DNA from: Methylomonas sp.
GTDB taxonomy: Bacteria; Pseudomonadota; Gammaproteobacteria; Methylococcales; Methylomonadaceae
Assembly: GCA_026988195.1 (NCBI GenBank)
Contig: JALSLS010000216.1
Location: 1 to 18,052, forward strand
DNA: 18,052 nucleotides
Reading direction: 5' to 3'
Position 1 is the first letter of the stretch. The number at the start of each line of letters is the position of its first letter. Under the pieces are notes generated by a model. The model did not search any database. It was not told the origin of the DNA and worked only from the letters and a program-made list of their open reading frames with translations. Below are positions 1 to 7,636 of this stretch, piece by piece. The position numbers were made by a program, and so were the translations under genes.

Positions 1-2
1 AA

Positions 3-80
3 ATCGGCGATGCGATTCACTCTTTTTCTGACCATCACCTAGCTGCTCGCATTATGACTGCTGATGAACGTAATAAATAA
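3..80 (+). CDS. C-terminal end of an unidentified upstream gene
   Basis: An open frame enters from the left edge and ends at TAA 78-80. It encodes about 25 residues ending in ARIMTADERNK. The other two plus frames close within the first 45 bases, so this is the only plus-strand frame that could be a gene end. The hydrophilic, His/Asp-rich tail (DAIHSFSDHHL) was not recognised. The stop lies 36 bases before hyfB on the same strand, so it could belong to the same transcript. Function unknown, and the fragment is too short to be sure it is coding. Confidence 0.45.
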   Translation: MGDAIHSFSDHHLAARIMTADERNK

Positions 81-116
81 GCAGGTTGATATTCCCTTTA
101 ATATGAGAGAACTCTT

Positions 117-2234
117 ATGATTCTATCCTTAGCTTATGCTGCGGTATGGTTCAGCTTTTTGTCAGGTTTACTGGCATTGCTGATACGCCAGCATCATAGC
201 GTAATAAAGTTACTACATTATTGCTGTCGCAAACAGCCTGCCTGGCAGCAGCATTTAGATAATTGGCTGGCACAAGCCGTTTATCCACAACGCATACAAC
301 AGCTTAGTTTTATATTGATGGGCGTAGCAGGTGTGTTTGCCATAAGTGCTGGCGTGAGTGGCTTAATGAGTCAAACGATTATCACCGACCAGCTTAGTTT
401 AGGCTTACCCTGGCTACCCTGGCATGTGCGTTTTGATAGCCTATCGGCATTATTTTATCTGATTATCGGCATCGCTATTTTAGCGGTCAGTTGTTATGGC
501 CCTGGCTATGTGAAAGACAATAATGAACAGGATCATCCTTTTGCCATATTAGGATTGTTTAGCGGCCTGTTTATTTCTGGGATGTTTTTAGTATTACTGG
601 CGGATGATGCCTTCTTTTTTATGATTGCCTGGGAATTGATGTCGGTAGCCAGCTATTTTCTGGTGGCTTTTCAGCATGAAAACTCCGCCAACCGCCGTGC
701 TGCGTTTATTTATTTAATTATGGCAGAAGTAGGAGCCATCGCCATTATTCTAGCCTTTGGCGTTCTGGCGAGTTTTTCTGAAGGCGGCACCTTTACTTTC
801 GATGCCTTACGCAATGCGCCTTTATCGACTACTTGGGCGAGTGTTGCTTTTGTGCTGGCCTTAATTGGTTTTGGGATGAAAGCTGGCTTAGTACCGCTAC
901 ATGTGTGGTTACCTGAAGCGCACCCTGTTGCACCCTCACATATATCTGCGTTGATGAGCGGCGTAATGTTAAAAGTTGCGGTGTATGGCTTAATTCGTTT
1001 TAGCTTCGATTTGCTCGGTGATATTCATTGGCAATGGGGCGTGGCGTTAATGATACTCGGTGCTATTTCTGCATTAGGTGGGATTTTATACGCGATGATG
1101 CAACCGAATTTGAAACGCTTATTGGCTTACAGTTCGGTAGAAAATATCGGTATTATTTTTATGGTCTTGGGCTTATCAATGATTTTCCTCGCCAAGGGAC
1201 ATTCTAATCTTGCCGCATTAGCTTTTGTTGCTGCATTATTTCACGCCTTTAATCATGCTTTGTTTAAAAACTTACTGTTTCTAGGTGCGGGCATTATTCA
1301 GCATCAGGTACATAGTCTAAATATAGATGATATGGGTGGCTTAATTAAACGCATGCCGCATACCAGTAAATTGTTTCTGATTGCCTGTATGAGTATTTCA
1401 TCTTTGCCATTGTTTAATGGGTTTGTCTCTGAATGGCTCGCTTTTCAAGCCGCACTGCAAGTGGGTGTACTGGATAACGCGGTATTACGCAGCTTGATTC
1501 CAGTCATGGCTGCCGCCTTAGCACTAACAGCCGCTTTGGCCGCCGCTTGTTTTGTTAAGTTATTTGGGGTGATGTTTTTAGGCCTGCCACGCTCACGACA
1601 GGCAGAAAAAGCAGAAGAAATACAAGATAAAGGGATGCTGGCGAGTTTGAGTTTATTGGCAGGCTTATGCTTTTTATTCGGTATTTTTCCAGGACTGATG
1701 ATTAACTTACTTGAAAATGTCGCGGTACAAACACTGGGATATGGCCTGCCCAACTCAACGGCAGCGGGCTGGCTATGGCTAGCCCCTGTGTCTATGCAAC
1801 AAGCTTCTTATGCGGCACCTATAGTATTGATTCTAGCACTGATTGCAGGTGGCATTAGTTTTCATTATCTACGTCGTGATCCTGCTGTTAAATTGCGTCA
1901 ATCAGATACTTGGGATTGTGGCTTTGGTGGCTTGACACCGCGAATGCAATATACCAGTAGTGCGTTTACCATGCCTTTTAGACGCATATTTTCTGGTGTC
2001 TGGAGAATTGATGAAAAAATTGATAAAAAAGCAGGCGCGATGCCTCTGCAAGTCACCGATATTCATTATCAATTGCATGTCGAAGACCATAGCTGGTCAA
2101 AAATATACCAGCCTATTGAGCGCAGTGTCAATCGCATCGCTCGTCTAGTGAGCCGTATGCAAACGGGGAATATTCGGGTGTATTTGAGTTATTCTTTTTT
2201 TACCTTAATCTTCTTATTGTGGGTGGTTAGCTAA
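117..2234 (+). CDS. hyfB: HyfB-like proton-translocating membrane subunit
   Basis: A 705-residue polytopic membrane protein of the NuoL/M/N (Mrp antiporter-like) family, hydrogenase-4 subunit B type. Putative channel residues are present: E173 in the segment IAWELMS, K255 in GFGMKAG, K286 in GVMLKVAVYG, and K384 in the later helix HALFKNLLF. After the antiporter core, the C-terminal part carries the HyfB/HycC-type motif SDTWDCGFGG, followed by a soluble stretch and a last hydrophobic segment. Length is slightly above the usual value of about 670. The ATG at 117 follows a GAGAG ribosome binding site by about 7 bases. TAA overlaps the next ATG by one base (TAATG), so translation is probably coupled. 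By family knowledge it would move protons or Na+ when the complex turns over. No sigma-54-type -24/-12 promoter was found in the 116 bases upstream. Confidence 0.93.
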   Translation: MILSLAYAAVWFSFLSGLLALLIRQHHSVIKLLHYCCRKQPAWQQHLDNWLAQAVYPQRIQQLSFILMGVAGVFAISAGVSGLMSQTIITDQLSLGLPWLPWHVRFDSLSALFYLIIGIAILAVSCYGPGYVKDNNEQDHPFAILGLFSGLFISGMFLVLLADDAFFFMIAWELMSVASYFLVAFQHENSANRRAAFIYLIMAEVGAIAIILAFGVLASFSEGGTFTFDALRNAPLSTTWASVAFVLALIGFGMKAGLVPLHVWLPEAHPVAPSHISALMSGVMLKVAVYGLIRFSFDLLGDIHWQWGVALMILGAISALGGILYAMMQPNLKRLLAYSSVENIGIIFMVLGLSMIFLAKGHSNLAALAFVAALFHAFNHALFKNLLFLGAGIIQHQVHSLNIDDMGGLIKRMPHTSKLFLIACMSISSLPLFNGFVSEWLAFQAALQVGVLDNAVLRSLIPVMAAALALTAALAAACFVKLFGVMFLGLPRSRQAEKAEEIQDKGMLASLSLLAGLCFLFGIFPGLMINLLENVAVQTLGYGLPNSTAAGWLWLAPVSMQQASYAAPIVLILALIAGGISFHYLRRDPAVKLRQSDTWDCGFGGLTPRMQYTSSAFTMPFRRIFSGVWRIDEKIDKKAGAMPLQVTDIHYQLHVEDHSWSKIYQPIERSVNRIARLVSRMQTGNIRVYLSYSFFTLIFLLWVVS

Positions 2235-3178
2235 TGAATATATTGCTCGCTATTTTACAAACACTACTGTTTATCAGCCTAGCACCTTTATTGGCTGGCT
2301 GGATAAAGTGCTGTAAATGTTATTTACAAAACCGAAAAGCACCGTCGCCATTACAACCTTATCGTGATTTACTTAAATTAACCCACAAACAACCCGTAGT
2401 CTCTAAAGATGCGTCTTGGTTATTTGTGATTGCGCCGTATATTATTTTTTCAGCCACTGCTTTGGCGGTTACCGTTATCCCTCTGATTGCAGTGGATTTA
2501 CCGACAGCTGCCAGTGCGGATGTGATCGTACTGGTCGGTTTTTTAGCCTTTGCGCGGTTTTTTCTGGTATTGGCAGGCTTAGATGTGGGAACAGCCTTTG
2601 GCGGTATGGGGGCATCACGAGAGATGACCATTTCTTCTATGGCTGAACCCGCAATGCTGATGGCGATTTTTACGATTACCATGACCGCATCAACCACCAA
2701 TTTATCTTTTGCGATAGAGCATATTATGCAAGAAGGACTGGTTTTAAGACCCTCGTTTATTTTTGCTTTGCTTGCCTTAATATTGGTGGCAGTAGCAGAA
2801 ACTGGACGTATTCCAGTCGATAATCCAGCAACGCATCTTGAGTTGACGATGATCCATGAAGCCATGATTCTCGAATACAGTGGCCGTCATTTAGCCTTAA
2901 TTGAATGGGCCAGTCAATTAAAACTGATGCTCTATGGAGTGTTAATTGCCAATATATTTTTCCCCTGGGGCATGGCTGAAACACTGACATTATCAGCCTT
3001 AGGCTATGGCTTATTAGCCATTATGGGCAAACTGGGTATTTTGGCAGTGTTACTGGCGGTATCAGAAACCTTATTTGCCAAAATGCGTTTATTTCGTGTA
3101 CAAGAATTTCTCAGTTTTGCCTATCTATTAGGTTTGCTGGGTATGTTAAGCCATATTATTTTGGAGGCATCACGTTAA
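2234..3178 (+). CDS. hyfC: HyfC-like membrane subunit (NuoH family)
   Basis: A 314-residue membrane protein of the NuoH/HyfC/HycD family, which anchors the peripheral NuoB-D-like module to the membrane arm. Recognisable features are the N-terminal loop GWIKCCKCYLQNRKAPSPLQ leading to PYRDLLKLTHKQPV, and the central loop ETGRIPVDNPATHLELTM followed by HEAMILEYSGRH, whose acidic residues correspond to the family's conserved charged loop. About eight hydrophobic segments are visible. The start overlaps the hyfB stop by one base and the stop overlaps the hyfE start by one base. Length is normal for HyfC. Identification is firm; whether it works in a hydrogenase is doubtful because of the partner HyfG. 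Confidence 0.93.
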   Translation: MNILLAILQTLLFISLAPLLAGWIKCCKCYLQNRKAPSPLQPYRDLLKLTHKQPVVSKDASWLFVIAPYIIFSATALAVTVIPLIAVDLPTAASADVIVLVGFLAFARFFLVLAGLDVGTAFGGMGASREMTISSMAEPAMLMAIFTITMTASTTNLSFAIEHIMQEGLVLRPSFIFALLALILVAVAETGRIPVDNPATHLELTMIHEAMILEYSGRHLALIEWASQLKLMLYGVLIANIFFPWGMAETLTLSALGYGLLAIMGKLGILAVLLAVSETLFAKMRLFRVQEFLSFAYLLGLLGMLSHIILEASR

Positions 3179-3855
3179 TGGATATTGAAAATCTGGATCT
3201 CTATTCACAACTTATCTTATCTTTAGCCGCTTTAGTGACATTAACCTCATTTATTATGCTGGCTCAAGGGCGCTTATTGCGTTTAGTCTTTATTTTTGCA
3301 TTACAGGGTTTTTTATTAGTCTTGGCAACAGCGATTGCCGCCTATAGTTTTAATAACCCTCATTTGTATATTTCGGCGGCAATTACCATGGCATTAAAAG
3401 TGTTATTTATTCCCTGGATGCTCAGGCGGCATATTTTAAAATTAAATATGCATCGCGATGTGGAAGCATTGAGTAATAAAACCGCAGTGATGATGGGCGG
3501 AGCCAGCTTAGTCATGTTTAGTTATTACGTATTACACCCTATCATGCAAAATTCATCGATGGTTTTATTAAATGCACTGTCTTTAAGTTTGGCGGTAATT
3601 TTACTGGGTATGTTACTGATGATTTCACATCATCAAGCCATCGCACATGTGGTCGGTTTTATGTCGATTGAGAATGGTTTGTTTTTTGCGGCGACAGTCT
3701 CGACCAGTGGGATGCCCATGGTAGTGGAATTAGGTATTGCTTTTGATGTATTAGTGGCAGCGGTACTGTTCGGGATCTTTTTTCTGCATATCAACAGCAG
3801 TATTGACTCTCTGGATGTGGATAAAATGAACCGTTTAAATGAGGTGGATCAATGA
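3178..3855 (+). CDS. hyfE: HyfE-like membrane subunit (NuoK-related)
   Basis: A 225-residue membrane protein with about seven hydrophobic segments, matching hydrogenase-4 subunit E in length and pattern. The C-terminal half contains the family-like stretch VVGFMSIENGLFFAA and a final helix FDVLVAAVLFGIFFLHI, followed by a short charged tail (DSLDVDKMNRLNEVDQ). HyfE proteins resemble NuoK in their C-terminal half and carry buried acidic residues; the Glu in SIENG is the likely equivalent. The gene is embedded in the operon, with a 1-base overlap upstream and a 4-base ATGA overlap with hyfF. A GAGGTGG sequence just before the hyfF start serves that gene. Confidence 0.9.
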   Translation: MDIENLDLYSQLILSLAALVTLTSFIMLAQGRLLRLVFIFALQGFLLVLATAIAAYSFNNPHLYISAAITMALKVLFIPWMLRRHILKLNMHRDVEALSNKTAVMMGGASLVMFSYYVLHPIMQNSSMVLLNALSLSLAVILLGMLLMISHHQAIAHVVGFMSIENGLFFAATVSTSGMPMVVELGIAFDVLVAAVLFGIFFLHINSSIDSLDVDKMNRLNEVDQ

Positions 3856-5315
3856 TTCCAGCCTATTTATTATTAATATTGCCGTTACTTGGTATTGTTT
3901 ATTTCGCCTTGTTTGGGCATCAAGAAGATGTGGGTCGACAAAACACACACTTTAATGGCGTGACTTTATTACTGTCTTTATGGCTGGCGATTAATGTTTA
4001 TGTTTCAGGCACTATATTGTCAACAGACAAGTACTTTATTGTCGATTCCTTTAATGTGTATTTAATCGTTTTAACGGCTTTTGTTGGCTTTACCACTTCT
4101 ATTTTTTCCGCGCCTTATATGGCGCATGAAAAAGAGATAGGTAAATTGACTGATAAGCGACTCAGACTTTATTATTCGATGTATCAGGGCTTTATGTTTG
4201 CCATGTACCTGGTGTTAACCACCAATAATATGGGGGTGATGTGGGTCGCGATGGAAGCGGCGACTCTAGCAACGGTATTATTGGTGAGTTTATATCGCAC
4301 ACCTGAGTCTATCGAAGCGGCATGGAAATATTTTATACTCTGTGGTGTGGGAATTGCACAAGCATTGTTTGGTACTATCTTACTATACTACGCGGCAACT
4401 CAATTCAGCGATGCTGAAAATGCCTTAATGTGGTCTGTGTTATACGAGAACGCCAAACTCTTGGACCCTGAAATTCTGGAAATTGCCTTTGTCTTTATGC
4501 TCATAGGCTATGGCACCAAAATTGGTCTGGTGCCTTTGCATAACTGGTTACCTGATGCCCATTCAGAAGGCCCGACCCCCATGTCAGCCGTGCTATCTGG
4601 TTTGTTATTGAATGACGCCTTATATGCGGTGGTGCGTAATAAAATGCTAGTTGATGGCGCTACCGATAGTCATATTGCTGGTTATTTAATGATGGGCTTT
4701 GGTTTGATGTCATTTTTAGTGGCGGCCTTTTTTCTGCATCGGCAAAAAGATATTAAACGTTTGTTTAGCTATTCCTCAATTGAACATATGGGCTTAATGA
4801 CTTTTGCTTTTGGTATCGGCACACCGTTTGCAACCTTTGCCGCCTTGTTGCATATGATGGTTCATTCACTGACCAAGTCAGCCATATTCGTCACCGTGGG
4901 CCATGCGGTACAAATTTCAGGTACGCAAAGTATTGAGAAAATTCGCGGTCTAATTAGAACACAGCCGAAAGTGGGCTGGGGCTTATTGATTGGCACATTA
5001 GCGATTGCAGGTTTTCCCCCTTTCGGTGTCTTTACCAGTGAATTTCTAGTGTTACTAGCGACCATGCAAAGTTATCCTTGGCTCACGCCTTTTCTCTTAT
5101 TAGGCATTGGGATTGCCTGTGCAGGTTTATTTAGAAATATTCAACCGATGGTCTATGGTGAGAAACCTGAGGGACAGCAAGCAGTGCAAGCTAATTTATG
5201 GCCAGTGATAGTGCATTTGGCTATTGTATTATGGCTGGGGCTTGCGATACCCAATTTTCTATCTGACTGGTTTACCCAAGCGACCATTTTAATCTCAGGG
5301 AGCGCTCCGTTATGA
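3852..5315 (+). CDS. hyfF: HyfF-like proton-translocating membrane subunit (NuoN/M family)
   Basis: A 487-residue second antiporter-like subunit with about 14 hydrophobic segments. E135 (WVAMEAATLATVLL) and K223 (GYGTKIGLVPLHNWLPDAHS) are the expected charged residues of TM5 and TM7. At the TM8 position, where HyfB has K286, this protein has N254 (SGLLLNDALYAV), as I recall from other HyfF proteins, so this is probably a subfamily trait and not damage. A later helix carries HMMVHSLTKSAIF with the conserved His and Lys. The start overlaps hyfE by 4 bases and the stop overlaps hyfG by 4 bases. With HyfB it gives the complex two antiporter-like modules. No HyfD, the third such subunit of the E. 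coli hyf operon, is encoded nearby. Confidence 0.92.
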   Translation: MIPAYLLLILPLLGIVYFALFGHQEDVGRQNTHFNGVTLLLSLWLAINVYVSGTILSTDKYFIVDSFNVYLIVLTAFVGFTTSIFSAPYMAHEKEIGKLTDKRLRLYYSMYQGFMFAMYLVLTTNNMGVMWVAMEAATLATVLLVSLYRTPESIEAAWKYFILCGVGIAQALFGTILLYYAATQFSDAENALMWSVLYENAKLLDPEILEIAFVFMLIGYGTKIGLVPLHNWLPDAHSEGPTPMSAVLSGLLLNDALYAVVRNKMLVDGATDSHIAGYLMMGFGLMSFLVAAFFLHRQKDIKRLFSYSSIEHMGLMTFAFGIGTPFATFAALLHMMVHSLTKSAIFVTVGHAVQISGTQSIEKIRGLIRTQPKVGWGLLIGTLAIAGFPPFGVFTSEFLVLLATMQSYPWLTPFLLLGIGIACAGLFRNIQPMVYGEKPEGQQAVQANLWPVIVHLAIVLWLGLAIPNFLSDWFTQATILISGSAPL

Positions 5316-6892
5316 GTAACAATATTTCCAATTGGCGTACTGCATTACAGACAGACTTAGATGCCGAGACAATACAGATTGATGTGTGTGGCAAGCAGAT
5401 AGAACAATGGCATATTGCCGGAGAATACTGGTTACGTTTTGCCAAATTAGCACAAAAACAAGGCATGCGCTGGGTCGCAGGCTGGGCAGAGCAAGGGACG
5501 GAGGCTTATATCGTCAACGCTTGTTTTGCCTGTCAAGGTGAGTATTTATGCTTATATACTACATTATATGCCGAGAAGCCTGAATTGCCCTCACAAGCAA
5601 CCATCTACCCAGCAGCCAGTCGCAGTGAACGACATACTCAGGATATGTTAGGTATTCACTTTATAGATCACCCAGATGGCAGAGCATGGACACGACACCG
5701 TGCCTGGGGGAGACATGATTATCCTTTACGTAAGGATTTTCCCTTACAAGGTCATCCTGAAACGATTACCCCGCCTGATCTGGACTATCAGTTTGTTAAA
5801 GCCAGAGGCGCGGGGGTCTATGAAATCCCCGTTGGCCCAGTTCATGCGGGGATTATTGAACCGGGACATTTTCGGTTTCAAGCAGTCGGGGAAACTATTT
5901 TAAACCTTGAAGAGCGTTTAAGCTATGTGCATAAAGGCATAGAAAAGCTTGCCGAAGGACGCACACCTGAAGAATTAGTACGTTTGGCAGGACGTATCTC
6001 TGGTGATAGTACTATCGCGTACAGCTGGGCAGCCTGTCGTGCTATGGAGCAAGCGGCTGATATTAGTATTCCACCACGCGCTGCTTTTCTACGCGGAATT
6101 TTATCTGAGCGCGAACGTATTGCTAACCACCTAGGGGATATAGGTGCCATTTGTAATGATGTTGGTTTTGCTTTTGCTCAGATGCAATTTAGCCGTTTGC
6201 GAGAACAATGGCAACGGTCTCAGGCTAAAATATTTGGCCATCGCCTGCTCATGGACAGGCTCGTTCCGGGTGGTGTTAAAGTTGATTTATCAGCAGCAGA
6301 TTGCAGCGTGTTATTACAAGAATTAAAAGCATTACGTAAAGAGTTGGACGAGTTAATACCCGCATTAGACTTGAATTCGTCTTTGGAAGATCGTTTATTT
6401 ACCTCAGGTTATTTATCACCTGAGACTGCCAAAATATTGGGTACAGTCGGTTATGTGGGACGAGCTAGCGGTCAGGATCTTGATGTACGTCGCGATACAC
6501 CTTATGCACCGTATGATCAATTAAACTTAAACGTGGCAGTAGAGCAGCAAGGAGATGTTGCTTCCAGAGTCTGGATTCGAATCAAAGAGCTGTTTTCCTC
6601 GCTCAAATTATTAAGGCAAATGATAACGCAGTTGCCTGAAGGTGAGTTAATAACACCGTGGCACAAGCCTACTGAAGGTAGCAAAGGTCTAGCAATGATT
6701 GAAGGTTTTCGGGGTGAGGTGCTTAGTTATGTGCATTTTAGTGATGATAATACAATCAGTCGCTTCTATGCGCGAGACCCTAGTGATTTTGGTTTTCTAG
6801 CACTGGAAAAAATCGTACTGAATAATATTGTGCCAGATTTTCCAGTGTGTAATAAATCAGTGAACCCTTCGTATTCCGGTCATGACCTATAG
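5312..6892 (+). CDS. hyfG: HyfG-like large subunit (NuoC-NuoD fusion) lacking all [NiFe] ligands
   Basis: A 526-residue soluble protein. Residues about 1-150 are NuoC-like (SERHTQDMLGIHFIDHPDG, then YPLRKDFPL). Residues about 170-526 are NuoD / hydrogenase-large-subunit-like (VGPVHAGIIEPGHFRF, NLEERLSYVHKGIEKLAEG, ERIANHLGDIGAICND). In active group 4 hydrogenases the metal is held by CGxC after an ER motif and by DPCxxC near the C-terminus. Here the first site reads GRISGDSTIAY (S230, S233) and the second NPSYSGHDL (S520, G523). Every nickel-iron ligand is therefore gone while spacing and surrounding residues remain. The protein ends right after this motif, with no tail for a maturation protease. 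In group 4-like and Ehr-type complexes such cysteine-free large subunits are known; their substrate is unsettled. It contacts HyfI and the membrane arm. Identification is strong; the reaction is unknown. Confidence 0.95.
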   Translation: MSNNISNWRTALQTDLDAETIQIDVCGKQIEQWHIAGEYWLRFAKLAQKQGMRWVAGWAEQGTEAYIVNACFACQGEYLCLYTTLYAEKPELPSQATIYPAASRSERHTQDMLGIHFIDHPDGRAWTRHRAWGRHDYPLRKDFPLQGHPETITPPDLDYQFVKARGAGVYEIPVGPVHAGIIEPGHFRFQAVGETILNLEERLSYVHKGIEKLAEGRTPEELVRLAGRISGDSTIAYSWAACRAMEQAADISIPPRAAFLRGILSERERIANHLGDIGAICNDVGFAFAQMQFSRLREQWQRSQAKIFGHRLLMDRLVPGGVKVDLSAADCSVLLQELKALRKELDELIPALDLNSSLEDRLFTSGYLSPETAKILGTVGYVGRASGQDLDVRRDTPYAPYDQLNLNVAVEQQGDVASRVWIRIKELFSSLKLLRQMITQLPEGELITPWHKPTEGSKGLAMIEGFRGEVLSYVHFSDDNTISRFYARDPSDFGFLALEKIVLNNIVPDFPVCNKSVNPSYSGHDL

Positions 6893-6901
6893 GAGTTTAA
6901 T

Positions 6902-7408
6902 ATGTTAAGACTTTTTGCTAAAACCTTAAAAACTGGTGTTGTAACGGAGCGTATTAAACGCCCTAGTGCCGATGAATTAGAACAACTCGGTATTGAAGTA
7001 AAACGCCATATTGATCAATATTTTTCGGGCAGCATTGCTATTCGTGCGGTCGATGCTGGCTCCTGTAATGGCTGTGAACTGGAGATTCATGCCTTAAATA
7101 ACCCTCTTTATGATGTTGAACGCTACGGAATCCACTTTGTCGCTTCACCGCGTCATGCAGACGTATTATTAGTCACGGGCCCTGTGTCACGACATATGCA
7201 AACAGCATTGCTCCGTACTTATGAGGCGACCCCAAACCCTAAATGGGTAATTGCTGTTGGTGACTGCGCCGCCTGCGGAGGTGAATTTGGCACTTCTTAT
7301 GCTAGTTGTGGTGCGGTGGAAAACGTCATTCCTGTCGACATGGTGATTCCTGGCTGCCCTCCCACACCCGAAACATTGGTAAAAGGATTACTGAGCTTGA
7401 TGAAGTAA
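6902..7408 (+). CDS. hyfI: HyfI-like iron-sulfur subunit (NuoB family)
   Basis: A 168-residue NuoB / hydrogenase small-subunit homologue that should bind one [4Fe-4S] cluster next to the large subunit. The ligand pattern is complete: C55 and C58 (GSCNGCELE), C122 (VGDCAACGGEFGT) and C152 (VIPGCPPTPE). The CxxC spacing is the hydrogenase style, not the adjacent CC of NuoB. The protein is shorter than E. coli HyfI (about 250 residues) and stops soon after the last cysteine, so it lacks the usual C-terminal extension. A good Shine-Dalgarno AGGAG at 6891-6895 overlaps the hyfG stop, six bases before the ATG. It is the last gene of the operon: no HyfH ferredoxin, HyfJ or maturation gene follows. 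A palindrome 24 bases after the stop may end transcription. Confidence 0.95.
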   Translation: MLRLFAKTLKTGVVTERIKRPSADELEQLGIEVKRHIDQYFSGSIAIRAVDAGSCNGCELEIHALNNPLYDVERYGIHFVASPRHADVLLVTGPVSRHMQTALLRTYEATPNPKWVIAVGDCAACGGEFGTSYASCGAVENVIPVDMVIPGCPPTPETLVKGLLSLMK

Positions 7409-7636
7409 TCAGTCATTGGAACAGTTGATTTGTAACCGTTCATCCCCCCCTTTTTTCAAAGGGGGAAGTGAACCGTTACCTTGATTTATATCACTTTACT
7501 TTAGTCTATTGTCGCGACTTGCGCTATTCTACTTTATTATGGGTAGGAATAGATGATGTTAACTTTGTTGCTGTCTACAATACTTTTCTGATTGTTTTTT
7601 AACTCTTTCGATACTCTAGCTCATCTTCATTAGACT
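7409..7636. other. Intergenic region between hyfI and the kinase gene
   Basis: These 228 bases hold the palindromic repeat at 7432-7479 (listed separately) and then an A+T-rich stretch that should contain the promoter of the two-component operon. A TACAAT hexamer at 7576-7581 could be a -10 box but has no convincing -35 partner. An 8-base palindrome GTCGCGAC lies at 7511-7518. No gene or known riboswitch was recognised. In the kinase frame a TAG sits at 7631-7633, so the kinase cannot start further upstream. Confidence 0.5.
7432..7479. repeat. 48-base palindromic repeat with C-tract/G-tract core
   Basis: The outer arms GTAACCGTTCA (7432-7442) and TGAACCGTTAC (7469-7479) are reverse complements with one mismatch. 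The inner part pairs a C7 run (7444-7450) with a G5 run (7461-7465) across TTTTTTCAAA. The resulting hairpin follows hyfI by 24 bases and could attenuate or end transcription, although no T-run follows. Pieces of the same element recur after the regulator gene: TAACCGTTCA at 10455-10464 and TTTTTCAAAGGGGGA at 10578-10592. It is therefore probably a dispersed intergenic repeat and not a dedicated terminator. Confidence 0.75.

Noticed and set aside
1445..2865. Antisense open frames inside hyfB and hyfC (for example 1445-1753 and 2359-2865 on the minus strand)
   Set aside because: They lie fully inside strongly conserved genes, have low-complexity composition and no recognisable domains or ribosome binding sites.
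117..7408. Calling the operon an H2-producing hydrogenase-4 / formate hydrogenlyase
   Set aside because: HyfG lacks every [NiFe] cysteine, and no formate dehydrogenase, ferredoxin subunit or maturation gene is present.
7511..7518. GTCGCGAC palindrome as an operator or sigma-54 promoter with nearby TTGC
   Set aside because: Too short, and there is no GG at the -24 position, so neither reading is supported.
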